From: a bacterium
GTDB taxonomy: Bacteria > Armatimonadota > Zipacnadia > Zipacnadales > UBA11051
NCBI GenBank assembly: GCA_030604405.1
Contig: JAUVVY010000026.1
Coordinates: 1-60,422, forward strand
Direction: 5' to 3'
Length of the DNA: 60,422 nucleotides
Shown here: positions 34,564-44,900 of the stretch, piece after piece
Layout: every line of letters begins with the position of its first letter
Numbering within the stretch: the first letter of the stretch is position 1
Position numbers and translations under genes: made by a program
The notes under the pieces: model-generated
The model's database searches: none
Told to the model about the DNA's origin: nothing
Seen by the model: only the letters and a program-made list of their open reading frames with translations

Positions 34564-36573
34564 TCAGAAAACGGCATAGTAGCGCCTGGAAACGGCGTCT
34601 TCAATAAACAGGCTCAGGATTGACCAACCGATGCCGCCAATGAGATAGTGGGCAACCACATAGCCGATAAACAGCGGAATCAGGCGGCGGAAGAGCCTGA
34701 TTCCCCCTATTTTCAGGATGGCGCCCTTGATAATCCAGACACACAGGAAGGGGAACCACAGCCCGGTGGAGGGGCCGTAGGCCATGGCAACGATGTAGCC
34801 TAGCGGATGGATCGGGAAGCGCAGCCATACCATCCTGGCTACCGCTAGCGCAAGCGTGATCAGCACGCCGCTGATGATTGCGCCGGTGTGCTGCCAGTCG
34901 GGGCCGGTTGGAGATTCGATTTGCGACACCATTGTCCCGTAGGCCCGCACCGTATCTGCCGTGCGCCAGTCCTGGTTATTTGGGTGACTTTCGAGGACGT
35001 TGAGGCCGTTGGCGTAGAAAGCGGAAAAATGGCCCCAGAAGGCGAGCGTCAGACCGGCCACGAACGCCACCAGCAAGAGCGCTGAAAGGGCCCTGCGATT
35101 GAGGCGGCCGGCCTTGCCGATCTGAAAGGCGTCGGTCTGGTTGGAGGTCATTATCTGCGTCGGGTGGAAGCGCGAGAGGAACGAGAGCATTTCGAATACA
35201 ACCATAGTGCGTTTCCCACCAGCCGCGAGCACGCCCCGCGAGCCGATGGCATAAAGGATCGTGTACTGCGGAAGCCGGTACGGATATACGAAGTCGTGGG
35301 CCACCCCAACCTCGGCCCGAATACGACCGTAGGTAAGGCCGTAAGCCAACACGATGAGAAAGAACGGAAGCGCGATCTTCAAACTCATCCCCGAAAGCGT
35401 CATCCAACCCACAACTAGAATGCCGCCCACGGTCATGCCGATTATCGCCCAGCGGTAGGGCATCGGCTCGGTGCTGTCATCTATCCCGGGCGCTCGCCCA
35501 AAAGCCTTGGTAAACACCTCCCGCAGATGCCCCTTGGCTACCCACAACACCAGCAGCGCCATCATCAGATACCCGCCCGCGCTCTGCTCCTGCATGTACG
35601 GCCACCCGGCCGGCTCGTAGCCGACTATCGCCCCGCCCACTGCCGCCAGCTTGGCCAGGGCGGTGCAGGCGAAGATGCTGAGACATAGCTCCTGGGAAAC
35701 CAGATAGCCGAAGCCGAAGTACTGCGGAGTGGTGCCCAGGACCAACGGGTTCATTGCTGACCAGGGCCGCTCTGTGAAAAACTCATTCAGACTCCTGCTC
35801 TGCTCGATCGTCGGCACTGCCGGGTTAATGGCGTGGGCGATATTCAGACCATTGTAGATGACCGCCAGCAGCACCCCCACCCAGGTCAGCGGGTTGGCGA
35901 AGAAGTTGACAAGCGCCCCTCGCGCACCGGCACCCTCCACCATTTCCATCGGCAGTTGCACAAGCGGGTATGGCAGGTGCTCACCATCCGACCACTGCTT
36001 CGACATAATGCTCATCAGCGACATCGTGCACACAAACAGACCCAGGAAAAACAGCGTCCATAGTCCCAGTGACTTGCCCCATACCGGCCAGGGCATCCCG
36101 CCCTCGCTCAGCCCCTCGTACATCTCGGTGATTCTCTGCAGTGACTCCGGCGCGTACCACGAGGGGATCAGGTGAGTGTATTCGGCAAAGTGGTTTTCCG
36201 GTGTGGCGTAGTATTGCATCACAGTCAGCCGGGGCAAGAACGAGCGGATACCGTAGGTGCCACAAAACGGTATCGCTGTGATCATCAGAATGTAGATCAC
36301 CAGCAACTCGCGCCGGGAAATATTGAACCGCCCCAGGAGGCGTCTTCCGAGCGGATAGAGCGCCACCATCAGCGCCAGCACGGCGACGGCCGGTATTGGC
36401 GGGATGCCGCTGGCAATGTATCTGCCGGTCACAAGCTCGATACGGCTCACCATCAGGTTGAACAGGAATATGAAGACCAGCCCCAGCAGCACGGCTCGGA
36501 CTGTAATGCCGCCCACATCCGCCTGCGCGGCGGCTTCATCTTCGGGGCTTGTGATCATTTCCTGGGTTGCCAT
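34564..36573 (-). CDS. Large polytopic membrane protein, DUF6785/DUF6784-like
   Basis: About 669 residues with roughly 12 to 14 hydrophobic segments, separated by a long soluble loop near residues 110-150 (MQYYATPENHFAEYTHLIP). No transport motif of a standard family is visible. I recognise the pattern (GIRSFLPRLTVMQYYATPENHFAE, PGIDDSTEPMPYR, LPFFLIVLAYGLTYGRIRAEVGVAHDF) as the DUF6785/DUF6784 family of heterotrophic uncultivated bacteria, often placed next to sugar genes and distantly related to oligopeptide transporters. ATG 36573 is chosen with GAGGT upstream; GTG 36594 is possible. Its place in a sugar operon argues for a carbohydrate or organic-acid transporter. Confidence 0.8.
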   Translation of the reverse strand: MATQEMITSPEDEAAAQADVGGITVRAVLLGLVFIFLFNLMVSRIELVTGRYIASGIPPIPAVAVLALMVALYPLGRRLLGRFNISRRELLVIYILMITAIPFCGTYGIRSFLPRLTVMQYYATPENHFAEYTHLIPSWYAPESLQRITEMYEGLSEGGMPWPVWGKSLGLWTLFFLGLFVCTMSLMSIMSKQWSDGEHLPYPLVQLPMEMVEGAGARGALVNFFANPLTWVGVLLAVIYNGLNIAHAINPAVPTIEQSRSLNEFFTERPWSAMNPLVLGTTPQYFGFGYLVSQELCLSIFACTALAKLAAVGGAIVGYEPAGWPYMQEQSAGGYLMMALLVLWVAKGHLREVFTKAFGRAPGIDDSTEPMPYRWAIIGMTVGGILVVGWMTLSGMSLKIALPFFLIVLAYGLTYGRIRAEVGVAHDFVYPYRLPQYTILYAIGSRGVLAAGGKRTMVVFEMLSFLSRFHPTQIMTSNQTDAFQIGKAGRLNRRALSALLLVAFVAGLTLAFWGHFSAFYANGLNVLESHPNNQDWRTADTVRAYGTMVSQIESPTGPDWQHTGAIISGVLITLALAVARMVWLRFPIHPLGYIVAMAYGPSTGLWFPFLCVWIIKGAILKIGGIRLFRRLIPLFIGYVVAHYLIGGIGWSILSLFIEDAVSRRYYAVF

Positions 36574-36598
36574 ATCTACCTCGTGCGAAGACACTCCA

Positions 36599-37618
36599 TC
36601 ACCAGCGCAGAATGCCGTGCGTGTCTATGCTGCAGTCGAATATCCTGGCCTGCGCCTCGCGCAGGGCCTGACGGACGGCAAACTCGCGGTTGGCCGCCGC
36701 GAAGAAAACCATCGTGCCACCACCACCGGCGCCGCACACGCGTCCGCCAGTCGCGCCAGCCTCCATGGCCGTTGCGAAGAGCTGCTCCAGGCGCTGATTG
36801 GTCACATCAGGATGCAACTGCTTGTGCAGGCTCCAGACCTGTGTGAGCATGGGGCCGACGGCATCCACCTTCCCATCCGAAAGCTCGCGCCGCAGCCGTT
36901 CGGCAACCTCGCTCATGCCTTGTAGTGCGCCGACGACCTGCTCATCACCCGCCAGCACACCGGCGGCCACGGCATCGAGGATTGCCTTGGCCGGCCGCGA
37001 AATCCCACTGTAGCACACGACCATGCTCTTCTCAATCTGCGCCATGCTCCTGGCATCGAGCGGGATGATGTTGATTTCTATGCCGCGCCCGCTGGCGGCG
37101 GGCCAGTGCTTCATGAACTTCATGCCCCCACCGGTGACCGGACTATACTGGTCCTGCCAGCCATAAGTGGTCTCCAGCGCAGCGGTCTCGCAGTCTCTGG
37201 CCATCTCCGCCATCTCGTACGCCGACAGCTTATAGCCGGTCACAGCATCGAGCGCGGCGATTATACAGGTAGCGATCGTCGAAGACGAACCCAGTCCGGC
37301 ACCGCCCGGCATCTCCGAATACGTCGTCAGCTCCATGCCGAAGGGAAGCTCAAAGCGCCTGACTATCTCCTGGGCCAGCCCCAACTCGCCCTTCGGGTCG
37401 AGCGCCTCAGCAGACGACAGCTCAAGCCGCAGATCATCGTAATCGGGCGCGTTGAAGATGATTTTTTCGTCCTGCCGGGGCACCAGATGGGCATAGATGT
37501 ACTTGTTGATGGTGGCGTTGATGATGCTGCCGCCGAACTGCCGGCACGCCGGCACATAATCGGTCATGCCGACCAGGTCCACCCGCAGCGGCGAACGCAC
37601 TGTAATATCTCCAGCCAT
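36599..37618 (-). CDS. GHMP-family sugar kinase
   Basis: About 339 residues. GHMP motif 1 is SPLRVDLVGMTDYVPACRQFGG, motif 2 is the ATP loop MPGGAGLGSSSTIATC and motif 3 is GRVCGAGGGGTMVFF. The closest types are D-glycero-D-manno-heptose 7-phosphate kinase (HddA) and fucokinase-like enzymes. With the isomerase and membrane protein genes around it, it probably phosphorylates an imported sugar. ATG 37618 is preferred over GTG 37624 because GAGGTG lies 6 bases upstream. The downstream gene begins within about 26 bases of its stop. Confidence 0.9.
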   Translation of the reverse strand: MAGDITVRSPLRVDLVGMTDYVPACRQFGGSIINATINKYIYAHLVPRQDEKIIFNAPDYDDLRLELSSAEALDPKGELGLAQEIVRRFELPFGMELTTYSEMPGGAGLGSSSTIATCIIAALDAVTGYKLSAYEMAEMARDCETAALETTYGWQDQYSPVTGGGMKFMKHWPAASGRGIEINIIPLDARSMAQIEKSMVVCYSGISRPAKAILDAVAAGVLAGDEQVVGALQGMSEVAERLRRELSDGKVDAVGPMLTQVWSLHKQLHPDVTNQRLEQLFATAMEAGATGGRVCGAGGGGTMVFFAAANREFAVRQALREAQARIFDCSIDTHGILRW

Positions 37619-37637
37619 CCTCACACCTCAGCGGCGA

Positions 37638-38453
37638 CTAGCAGCTTTTTGCCTCATCAATGTAGCGGCGCAACACATCGGCGTTCTGCGGCAGAATCTC
37701 ATCTGCAGGAAATGAGCCGATCCACTCGCCCGACAGCGCGCCCTTGAAATCGATCGTCGTCAGCAGTTGGACGGCTTCGTCGTGAGGGATGTCGCCCTCG
37801 CCGGTCAGGCACAGTTCGACTTTCCCGTCTTCGCTTATCTTGCCATCGTGGATGTGGCAATGGCGCGTGTGGTGCTTGACGTGCTCGAAGGCCTCGGCCA
37901 TGCTCATGCCGTGAGTCACCGGATGCATGATGTCCCAGCAGACCTGCACGTGCGGATGGTTGGCCGCGTTGACGACCTCCATCAGGTCATTGGCCAGGCA
38001 GTAGGCGTCGTGGGTTTCGATGCAGAGATAGACTTCAGTGCCTGCGGCGGCCTCTGCTGCGGCCCGCAGCGACTCGGCGACGTACTTCTTGGCGTCGGCG
38101 AAATCCATGCCCTCAGGCGTCCCGCCGCCAAAGACGCGCAGGTGATGGCAGCCGACATCATCGGCCAGTTCGATGAAGCGCCTGGTGATGTCAACGCTTT
38201 CCTGCCGCTCTTTGGCATCGGCGATAGCGTAGCGCCGCGAGGTCGCGATGCAACTCATAATGATGCCGGTGTCCTCGAACGCCGACTTGATCTGCGCGCG
38301 CTCTTGCTTGGTGCTTTCGATCTCGACGCCGTGCTTCTGCTGGCCCGTCTCGGCGCGAGGCTCAACCGAGTCGTAGCCGTAGCGAATCGCGCCAGTCAGA
38401 ACCTCACTCAGATCCCAGTCGGGGCATACCCACGTCATAAAGCTCAATTGCAT
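37638..38453 (-). CDS. Sugar phosphate isomerase/epimerase (AP endonuclease 2 TIM barrel)
   Basis: 271 residues of the xylose isomerase-like/AP endonuclease 2 fold. Metal ligands are expected in VYLCIETHDAYCLANDL (Glu), CWDIMHPVTHG (Asp and His), RHCHIHDGKI (His) and LSGEWIGSF (Glu). Relatives interconvert keto- and aldo-sugars, inosose or hydroxypyruvate. Reading order is Mpg, this isomerase, GHMP kinase; it overlaps the Mpg gene by 10 bases. Confidence 0.9.
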   Translation of the reverse strand: MQLSFMTWVCPDWDLSEVLTGAIRYGYDSVEPRAETGQQKHGVEIESTKQERAQIKSAFEDTGIIMSCIATSRRYAIADAKERQESVDITRRFIELADDVGCHHLRVFGGGTPEGMDFADAKKYVAESLRAAAEAAAGTEVYLCIETHDAYCLANDLMEVVNAANHPHVQVCWDIMHPVTHGMSMAEAFEHVKHHTRHCHIHDGKISEDGKVELCLTGEGDIPHDEAVQLLTTIDFKGALSGEWIGSFPADEILPQNADVLRRYIDEAKSC

Positions 38454-39115
38454 GATTGTGTCTCACCTTTCTCATCGTTCGTTGTCTTGACTAATACGCA
38501 TTTGCTGTCGGAATGATAATAACGCAGCATCAGATCATCGCCGCGTCCCTCAGCCAGGCCGATACGAGTTGCGACTGTCACCGGCCGGCCCTGGTGCGCC
38601 ACGTCTGCCGCGATATACACAGGCGGCCAATCAAGCCGCGAGCGGTTGTCATCGCGGCCAATGCCGAGCGCCTGGGTAAGTTTCCCCGGACCACTGGTCA
38701 AATCCTCCAGCCGCTGGCGATTGCGCCGCTGTTGCATAAGCTCAATGCCGAGCAGCGGCTCGAGGGCGCGGATCAGCACCGCCTCCGGGAAGTTCAGCGC
38801 CCCGGTCACCGCGTTGATGCAGCAGTGAGTGTGGATCACATAGACATACGCCGTCCCGGGCGCTTCCCACATCACACTGTTGCGCGGGGTCTTGCCACGG
38901 GCGGCGTGACAGCCCTCATCGCCACAAGCCAGGTACGCCTCGGTTTCGACGATCCGCCCTGCGCAGACGCCTGCAGTGGTCGCCTTGACCAGTATCTGGC
39001 CCAGGAGGCTAGTGGCGACCAGTTCAGCGGGCCGCGCATAAAAAGATACCGGCAAGACCCGCCGGCGTAGATGTTCGATCTCAGGGTTTTGTGTCTGACG
39101 CTGTTTCTTCGGCAA
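38444..39115 (-). CDS. DNA-3-methyladenine glycosylase (Mpg/AAG family)
   Basis: 223 residues. AAG motifs include GRIVETEAYLACGDEGCHAARGKTPRNSVMW with the catalytic glutamate in VETEAYL, GTAYVYVIHTHCCINAV, and LTSGPGKLTQALGI. It excises alkylated purines from DNA. The coding end overlaps the isomerase gene by 10 bases, so an unrelated DNA-repair gene heads a sugar operon, presumably because the insertion site came with a promoter. A REPIN-like hairpin lies in its 5-prime leader. Confidence 0.94.
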   Translation of the reverse strand: MPKKQRQTQNPEIEHLRRRVLPVSFYARPAELVATSLLGQILVKATTAGVCAGRIVETEAYLACGDEGCHAARGKTPRNSVMWEAPGTAYVYVIHTHCCINAVTGALNFPEAVLIRALEPLLGIELMQQRRNRQRLEDLTSGPGKLTQALGIGRDDNRSRLDWPPVYIAADVAHQGRPVTVATRIGLAEGRGDDLMLRYYHSDSKCVLVKTTNDEKGETQSCN

Positions 39116-39147
39116 TTAGGGGCTTCCCTACCTTGTGCAAGGTCGTC

Positions 39148-39249
39148 GGAAATCGGGGACAGTCACTTATTTCCGCCAGTTTACCCCATACAGGAATGGG
39201 AATGGCGAGTGCGGAAATGATAGGAAATAGGTGACTGTCCCCAATTTCC
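39148..39249. repeat. GGGGACAG palindromic element (REPIN-like) 3
   Basis: 27-base arms at 39148-39174 and 39223-39249 are inverted repeats with two mismatches, built on GGAAATxGGGGACAGTCACxT. It lies just downstream of the promoter at 39253-39281 (reverse strand), so a long hairpin would form in the leader of the Mpg operon mRNA. Confidence 0.85.
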
Positions 39250-39252
39250 TTC

Positions 39253-39281
39253 ATTATAGCAATAGATAGGATGATATTCAA
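39253..39281 (-). promoter_or_regulatory. Sigma70 promoter of the mpg-sugar operon
   Basis: On the reverse strand TTGAAT (39281-39276) and TATAAT (39258-39253) are 17 bases apart, with a TGC extended -10 before TATAAT. The leader to ATG 39115 is about 130 bases and contains the palindrome at 39148-39249. Confidence 0.8.
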
Positions 39282-39299
39282 CTCACAGGTACTCCGTGG

Positions 39300-39470
39300 G
39301 TGCGTGTACGAATTGTCGGCAGGGCAGGCGTCTCGTCTCGCTCGTCGTTCGGCACGACAGGCGTCTCATGCCCTGAGCCGTAGGGGTGCAATTGATTGCG
39401 CCCACCCAGCAGCGGCCCGAAGGGCGCGATAAATCACGCCCCTACAACCAGACAAGGCGCGCCTGTTATC
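39300..39470. repeat. Repeat block before the isomerase gene at 39597
   Basis: The region has TCGTCTCGCTCGTCGTTCGG-type sequence and GGGTGCAATTGATTGCGCCC at about 39388 (inverted match to the copy near 25945), then GGGCGCGATAAATCACGCCC at about 39424. No gene is seen between 39282 and 39596. Confidence 0.6.
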
Positions 39471-39596
39471 ACTTACCGACGATCTTCACACGTACCACCC
39501 AACCGCCCCACAAAGCAGGTCAGGCGCCCGCGAAAGATGAATTACTGTACGTCTGCAAGTTGCTACCAGGAGGCGCTTACATACGGGAGGCTTTTC

Positions 39597-40388
39597 ATGA
39601 TTAAGCTGGGACTTTCGGGACGCATCATCGAAGAGAGCGGGCCGAGTTATCAGATGTCAGTCACCGACTTCATCGCCAAAGCCGCAGAGATCGGCTATCG
39701 CGGTGTCGAGCTGCGCGCGGGCCAGCTCGATCACCAGACCAGCGACGAAGAGGTCGCCCAAATAGCTCAGGCCCTCACCAACAACAATGTCGCCTGCGCC
39801 TTTGCCAATTGCGGGATCGAGCAGACACCCGAGAACCTGCCGCACCTGCGCCGCATGGCCGAGGTGGCCCGCTCGCTGACCAGCCCCTATCTGCGAATGG
39901 GTGCCAGCGACATCGAGTGGGTGCAGCAGGCTTGCGACATCGCCGAGGAGTTCGAGATAAGCATCATCGTTCAGATTCACACCAATACGCCGCTGGAGAC
40001 CGTGGAGGGCGCGCTGCGGGTTTGCGAGCAGGTTGACAGGCCCAACTTCGGTTTGACCTACGAGCCGGCCAACTTCGTCCTGGCCGGCCGCGACTACGGC
40101 CAGGAAGCCCTACAGCAGCTCGGCGACAAGCTCTTGAATGTGTCTCTGCAGAACCTCAAGCCGGTTGACACCACCGAGGGCGAGGGCGTCATAGTCCATC
40201 AGGACCACGGCTTTGTGCGCTGCCGTCCGGACGATCCCGAAGGCGTTAATTTCGACAAGGCTTTTGGGGCACTGAAGGCGGTCGGGTACAACGGCTACGC
40301 CACGTTGATTGAGCCGATATCGCCGGTGATGGACAACCTGGAGATGGCGGCGGCGTACTACAATAAGCTCAAGCCGCTGTGTCAGTAG
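39597..40388 (+). CDS. Sugar phosphate isomerase/epimerase (TIM barrel)
   Basis: 263 residues of the xylose isomerase-like fold, distinct from the gene at 37638. Recognisable parts are DFIAKAAEIGYRGVELRAG, EISIIVQIHTNTPLETV, LTYEPANFVLAGRDYG, LKPVDTTEGEGVIVHQDHG and NGYATLIEPI. ATG 39597 is chosen because GGGAGG lies 6 bases upstream. It stands alone between a repeat region and a membrane gene read in the same direction. Substrate unknown. Confidence 0.88.
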   Translation: MIKLGLSGRIIEESGPSYQMSVTDFIAKAAEIGYRGVELRAGQLDHQTSDEEVAQIAQALTNNNVACAFANCGIEQTPENLPHLRRMAEVARSLTSPYLRMGASDIEWVQQACDIAEEFEISIIVQIHTNTPLETVEGALRVCEQVDRPNFGLTYEPANFVLAGRDYGQEALQQLGDKLLNVSLQNLKPVDTTEGEGVIVHQDHGFVRCRPDDPEGVNFDKAFGALKAVGYNGYATLIEPISPVMDNLEMAAAYYNKLKPLCQ

Positions 40389-40473
40389 GCTGAGAGCGCT
40401 AAGAGCAGCTTCCCTAGCTATTTTTGGCAGGCTTCGCCTCCTTGCTCAACTCATTCGTCTGGCGGCTTAAGCT

Positions 40474-41766
40474 ATGAAGTCGCGTGCTCATGCCGTTACA
40501 GCATTGGTCGCGCTCACGTACGTTCTGCTGACGGTGACCTACATTTTCCGGCTGCCGCTTGACGCGGGTCCTGACGAGGGCCGCCATGTAGAGTACATGG
40601 AGATACTGCGAGCCCACCGGCGCTTGCCGGTGCTGCAAGGCCACGCTAGACCGGGAGAAGAATCCCTGGAGTGCCAGCAGGCGCAACATCCGCCGCTTTA
40701 TTATCTGGTACTGACCTTGCTTTCGGCTCCGCTGAGCGACCTTCGCAGCGAAACTGCGTGGCGGTTGCTGCGTCTGCTGTCCTTTGCCCAGGGCGCAATA
40801 GCTCTTTTGCTGCTGTTCAAATGCGCGCATTTGCTATGGCCCGATGATCCGATTGCGTCTGCAGCCGTCGCCATTGTCGCCCTATTCCCGCAATATCAGT
40901 ACATGACCGCCGTGATCAATAACAGCACCGGGGCGCTCCTGTGCACTACGGTGGTACTGTACGCGATCGTTCTGACAATGAAGGCCGGAGGCCGCAATGA
41001 CCGCGCCTGGTACTTGCTGGGCGCGGCGGTTGCGGCGGCGCTGTTGACCAAGCTGACCACTGCCTGGGTAATTGTCGTGGCCGTGGTGTGCGTAGTTATG
41101 TGTACCAGACAGCAAAGCCAAAGGAAGATAGCCTATCTTGGCAAGCATCTCTTGATGACCTTCGGCCCGGTCACAGCCTTACTGGGCCTGTGGATTGCCA
41201 GAAGCTGGCACTTATTCGGGATGCTAATACCCCAAAGCGTCACCGAACGCCCCTGGCCCGGTACCAGCCTGTTCGCCTGTCTTATGCTGCCGGACGCGTT
41301 CTGGGTCACCTTTATCATGCCTATCCCGCACATCCTGGCGACGCTGCCGGTGCCGTTCTGGTTGACGATTCCCCTCGACTGGTCGAGATGGTGGATCGTA
41401 GGGCCATTGTTGGGACTGGCCTCGGTCGCGGCTGCAGGCTTTGTGCGGACGTGGCTCCGGCGACATGGCGGCTGGACCGACCGGCAGGCCTGGCACACCT
41501 CGCTGGCCGGGTTGTGCGTTGTTGGAATCATCGTCAGTTACTGCCTCACTATCGTCATCGCTATTGAGGACGTTAACGTCCTGACTTGTGGCGGCCGTTA
41601 TATGTTGAGCGTGCTGCCGGCGGGCGCTTTGGCGTGGGCGATCGGGCTGCATCGTCTTACCGACAGCGCCCGCGCGCGGAGCATGATTCTGGGTTTGATA
41701 CTGGTCGGCCTGCTTGTGGCCTCAATCTGGATGCACGCCTGGGTAGTCGCGTTCCACAACATCTAA
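40474..41766 (+). CDS. Polytopic membrane protein, GT-C glycosyltransferase-like (DUF2142/PMT type)
   Basis: 430 residues with about ten membrane segments. Its first periplasmic loop carries DAGPDEGRHVEYMEILRAHRRLPV and QAQHPPLYYLVL; the acidic pair in the first loop followed by the HPPLYY motif is characteristic of GT-C enzymes using polyprenyl-phosphate sugars. It probably transfers a sugar on the outer face of the membrane. The DPM-like gene at 25114 could supply the donor. The 3-prime end runs straight into the palindrome at 41765. Confidence 0.78.
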   Translation: MKSRAHAVTALVALTYVLLTVTYIFRLPLDAGPDEGRHVEYMEILRAHRRLPVLQGHARPGEESLECQQAQHPPLYYLVLTLLSAPLSDLRSETAWRLLRLLSFAQGAIALLLLFKCAHLLWPDDPIASAAVAIVALFPQYQYMTAVINNSTGALLCTTVVLYAIVLTMKAGGRNDRAWYLLGAAVAAALLTKLTTAWVIVVAVVCVVMCTRQQSQRKIAYLGKHLLMTFGPVTALLGLWIARSWHLFGMLIPQSVTERPWPGTSLFACLMLPDAFWVTFIMPIPHILATLPVPFWLTIPLDWSRWWIVGPLLGLASVAAAGFVRTWLRRHGGWTDRQAWHTSLAGLCVVGIIVSYCLTIVIAIEDVNVLTCGGRYMLSVLPAGALAWAIGLHRLTDSARARSMILGLILVGLLVASIWMHAWVVAFHNI

Positions 41767-41906
41767 TTGGGGACAGTCACCCATTCTCACAATCTTGTCA
41801 CCTATGCCTTTGCCGCCTGCAACCATGTCGGGTAGAATATGTGCCTGGCAAGAACAGCGCGAACTGTCATCCCTGACGTACGAAAACAGGTGACTATCTC
41901 CCATTT
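41765..41906. repeat. GGGGACAG palindromic element (REPIN-like) 4, degenerate
   Basis: Left arm AATTGGGGACAGTCACCCATT (41765-41785) has its degenerate inverted partner at 41887-41906 (AGGTGACTATCTCCCATTT). The 100-base spacer is much longer than in copies 2 and 3. It begins within the last codons of the membrane protein gene. Confidence 0.65.
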
Positions 41907-41955
41907 CAATGTAAGGCTGGTGGCTAATCAGTTTTCTGACAAAGGAGATTTACGA

Positions 41956-44900
41956 ATGAGCGAGCTGCACTTCATAAAGCTCTTGTTCTGCGCTGTGTTA
42001 ATGGCTGCTTCGATGCAAGCCTGCGCCGCGCCGGTGGGCATGATCGGCTACGTGGAGGCCACTGGTTCCGACTATCTGCGCGGCTACAAGGCAATCTGCG
42101 AGCAGCGCGGCATCGAATACGACGTCATCGCCGAAAGCGATATCGCCGACCTGGCGGTCCTGGACAGGTATGATGTCCTGGTCGTGGTCACCGGCATCGG
42201 CCGGACAGTCGGCTTGCCTGAGGATGCCATGGCTGCGCTGAAGGCTTATCTGCTGGCCGGCGGCAGTGTCATCATGGAGCAGCGCGCTTCGGACCGCCTT
42301 TCGGGACTGCCGATCAGCGCTGGCAGCCCAAACGGCATCAAGGTACCGGAGCTGATCATCACTGCTATAGACCACCCCATCACCGCCGGATTTGCCGAAG
42401 GCGATAAGATCTCCTACGGTGGCTCCGCTACAAGGGTAATCATCAACGAGCCTGAGGTCGTCAAGGTCCTGGCAGACACGGACAAGGGGCCTGGCCTGGT
42501 AGTGGTCACCGGCGGCCGCGGGCAATTGATATATTCATCAATCTGCCTTGCTCTTGTGGCCGGCAATAGAGCACCACACAATAGGCTGCTTAGCCAGATG
42601 CTCGAGGTGGCGTCGGCTTACGATCCGGCCGCCAATCCACAGGCCAGCGTTGCGCCAATTGCGGCTCTCCTGGCCGACAATCAGAGGGCTGTTGCCAAGC
42701 TGTGCAATGACATGCTCCGAGCCGGCGGTCGGCTGCCGGATGATACGATGGCTCTCGCCGATAAGGCGACGGCCAGGCTGGCTGAGGTGCGGCGTAATCT
42801 CGATGCCGTCGCTGACAGGACCACTATCTTGCAGGCGATTACCCAAGCGCAGAGCCTGACTGAGGAATTGAGCGCGATGCTGACCAAACATGTGACCCAA
42901 AACCCTTTGCCGCTGCCGCCGGACCGCTACGACATGCGGGTAGTGGCTACGAAGTACCCGGCCGATTTGAGCCCCGAAGATGCCGACGAATTGGCTGCCA
43001 AATTCTACTCCCTCGGCGTCAATTTCGTGTTGACCGAAGGCTACAGGCAGCACATGCACCCGACTGAGGGCGTTACCGCCGGCCCTACCACAGGTCGCTC
43101 GGCCCTGCCCGGTGTGCAAGCCACCAGGAACCTGGTGGAGGCGTGTCACAAATTCGGCATGCGCGTGGTGCATCACAACACCGTGGCGTTTGCACGCGAA
43201 GGGCTGCCCGAAAAATGGCACGGCTGGTCGCAGCGCGATGCGCGAACCGGCGAAAGGGCGTTCTTCACCCACAGAACGAGCAAGACAGGCCTCTTCTGCA
43301 TGAGCAACCCCGAATTCCGCGCCGAGTACTTTCGCCGCTGCCGCGATTTCAAAGAGCAGACCGGCGTTGACGGCTTCATGACCGACGAGGTGGAGTGGCT
43401 GCCGAACTGGTTCGTATGCGGCTGCGACGTGTGCCGGCAGAATTTCAAGCAGGAGACCGGCTTTACGCTGCCCACGGGCGAAGAATCAGAGCACTGGGGC
43501 AATTTCGACAGCCCGCTGTGGCGGGCGTGGATTACGGCACGGATGCGTTGGGTGGGCGATTTCTATGAAGCATTCCAGGAAGCGATTGTGGACGATGATG
43601 AGGTGTGGTTCGGGTGTCTGGCCGGCGGCGCGGAGATAAACATGCCGGTCAACTGGGGCGATGAGCTGGAGGAGTTCATGCGCTCCCACAACATCGCGTT
43701 TTTCGAGAACTGGAGCCATCATGACTACCACATGTGGCTGGCCGATGCCCCGCGTATGGCCTACTACTCAGGCGCCGGCGTCCATTTTGACACACCCGTT
43801 CTCAGCCTCTTTTACCCAAACGACGACAACGACTTCATCTTCATCTGGGGCTACATAAAGGCGTTCGGCCACAACATCTGGGTCCATGAGCTCTACAAGA
43901 GCAGCGAGACATGGGGCCAAGTCCTCAACTTCGAGCGCGACTACAGCGCCATCTATTCTCGCGGGGTCAGCATCGCCGATACAGCGGTCCTGTTCTCCCG
44001 CCGCACTCGCGACCTCTACTACCCCACCGAGCGCGACCGCTTCCTGACCGAATGGCGCGGCTGGTGCCAGGTGCTGACCGCTGCCAACCGGCCCTATGAT
44101 GTTATCCTCGAAGGCGACGTGACGGACGAGCGACTCAGCCAGTACAAGCTGCTGATACTTCCCGCCTGCGTGTGTATGTCTGCCGAGCAGGCCGAGGCTA
44201 TCGCGGACTTTGTGCGCGGCGGCGGGAATCTGATCGTCGCCGGCGAGGTCGCAATATCGGACGAGACCGGCAAGCCCTGGCCGCAACCGCTGTTGCGGGA
44301 AGTCTGTGGCGCCAGCGTCGGCAAGGCCGACCGCCTCACCTATACCACATCCGCACCTACAGACAGCAACCTGAGCTCCGCACTGGCTGGCAATCAAATC
44401 GAGGAGGGCCTCCTGGCCACGGTCAGCGACACCACAGCCGAGGTCATCAGCGCGGCGCAAGTCGCCGGCGGCACCAGGCCATTTCTACTCCGCAACAGCT
44501 TCGGCAAGGGCACAGTGCTTACCCTCACCGGCCGCCTGGGAGCTCTCAGTAACCAGGCGCGAACCCTCGGCCGCAATACAGAGCCGGTTGCCTTCGATGA
44601 CACGCGGGTGCTGGAAGCCTGCGAACTTGCGCTGGGGCTAATCGAGATGGCGCATCCTGGGCCGTGGCCGTTGCAGGCTCCGTCAACCGAGCAGTGCGGC
44701 CAGATGCTTGGCTGCCTCTCGCACGAGCTGCCTTCCGGCCGCCAGACCATCGTCATTCATCAGATTAACATCTCTGGCGCTGTCCTGGAGAACGGCCAGG
44801 AGGTTGGCGTCTGGCCCGACGATGTCACATATCCGAAGACCGAGCCTGTCGAGGTGACGTTGCGCACCGAAGCCGCCCCTGTCTGCGCCTATGTCATATC

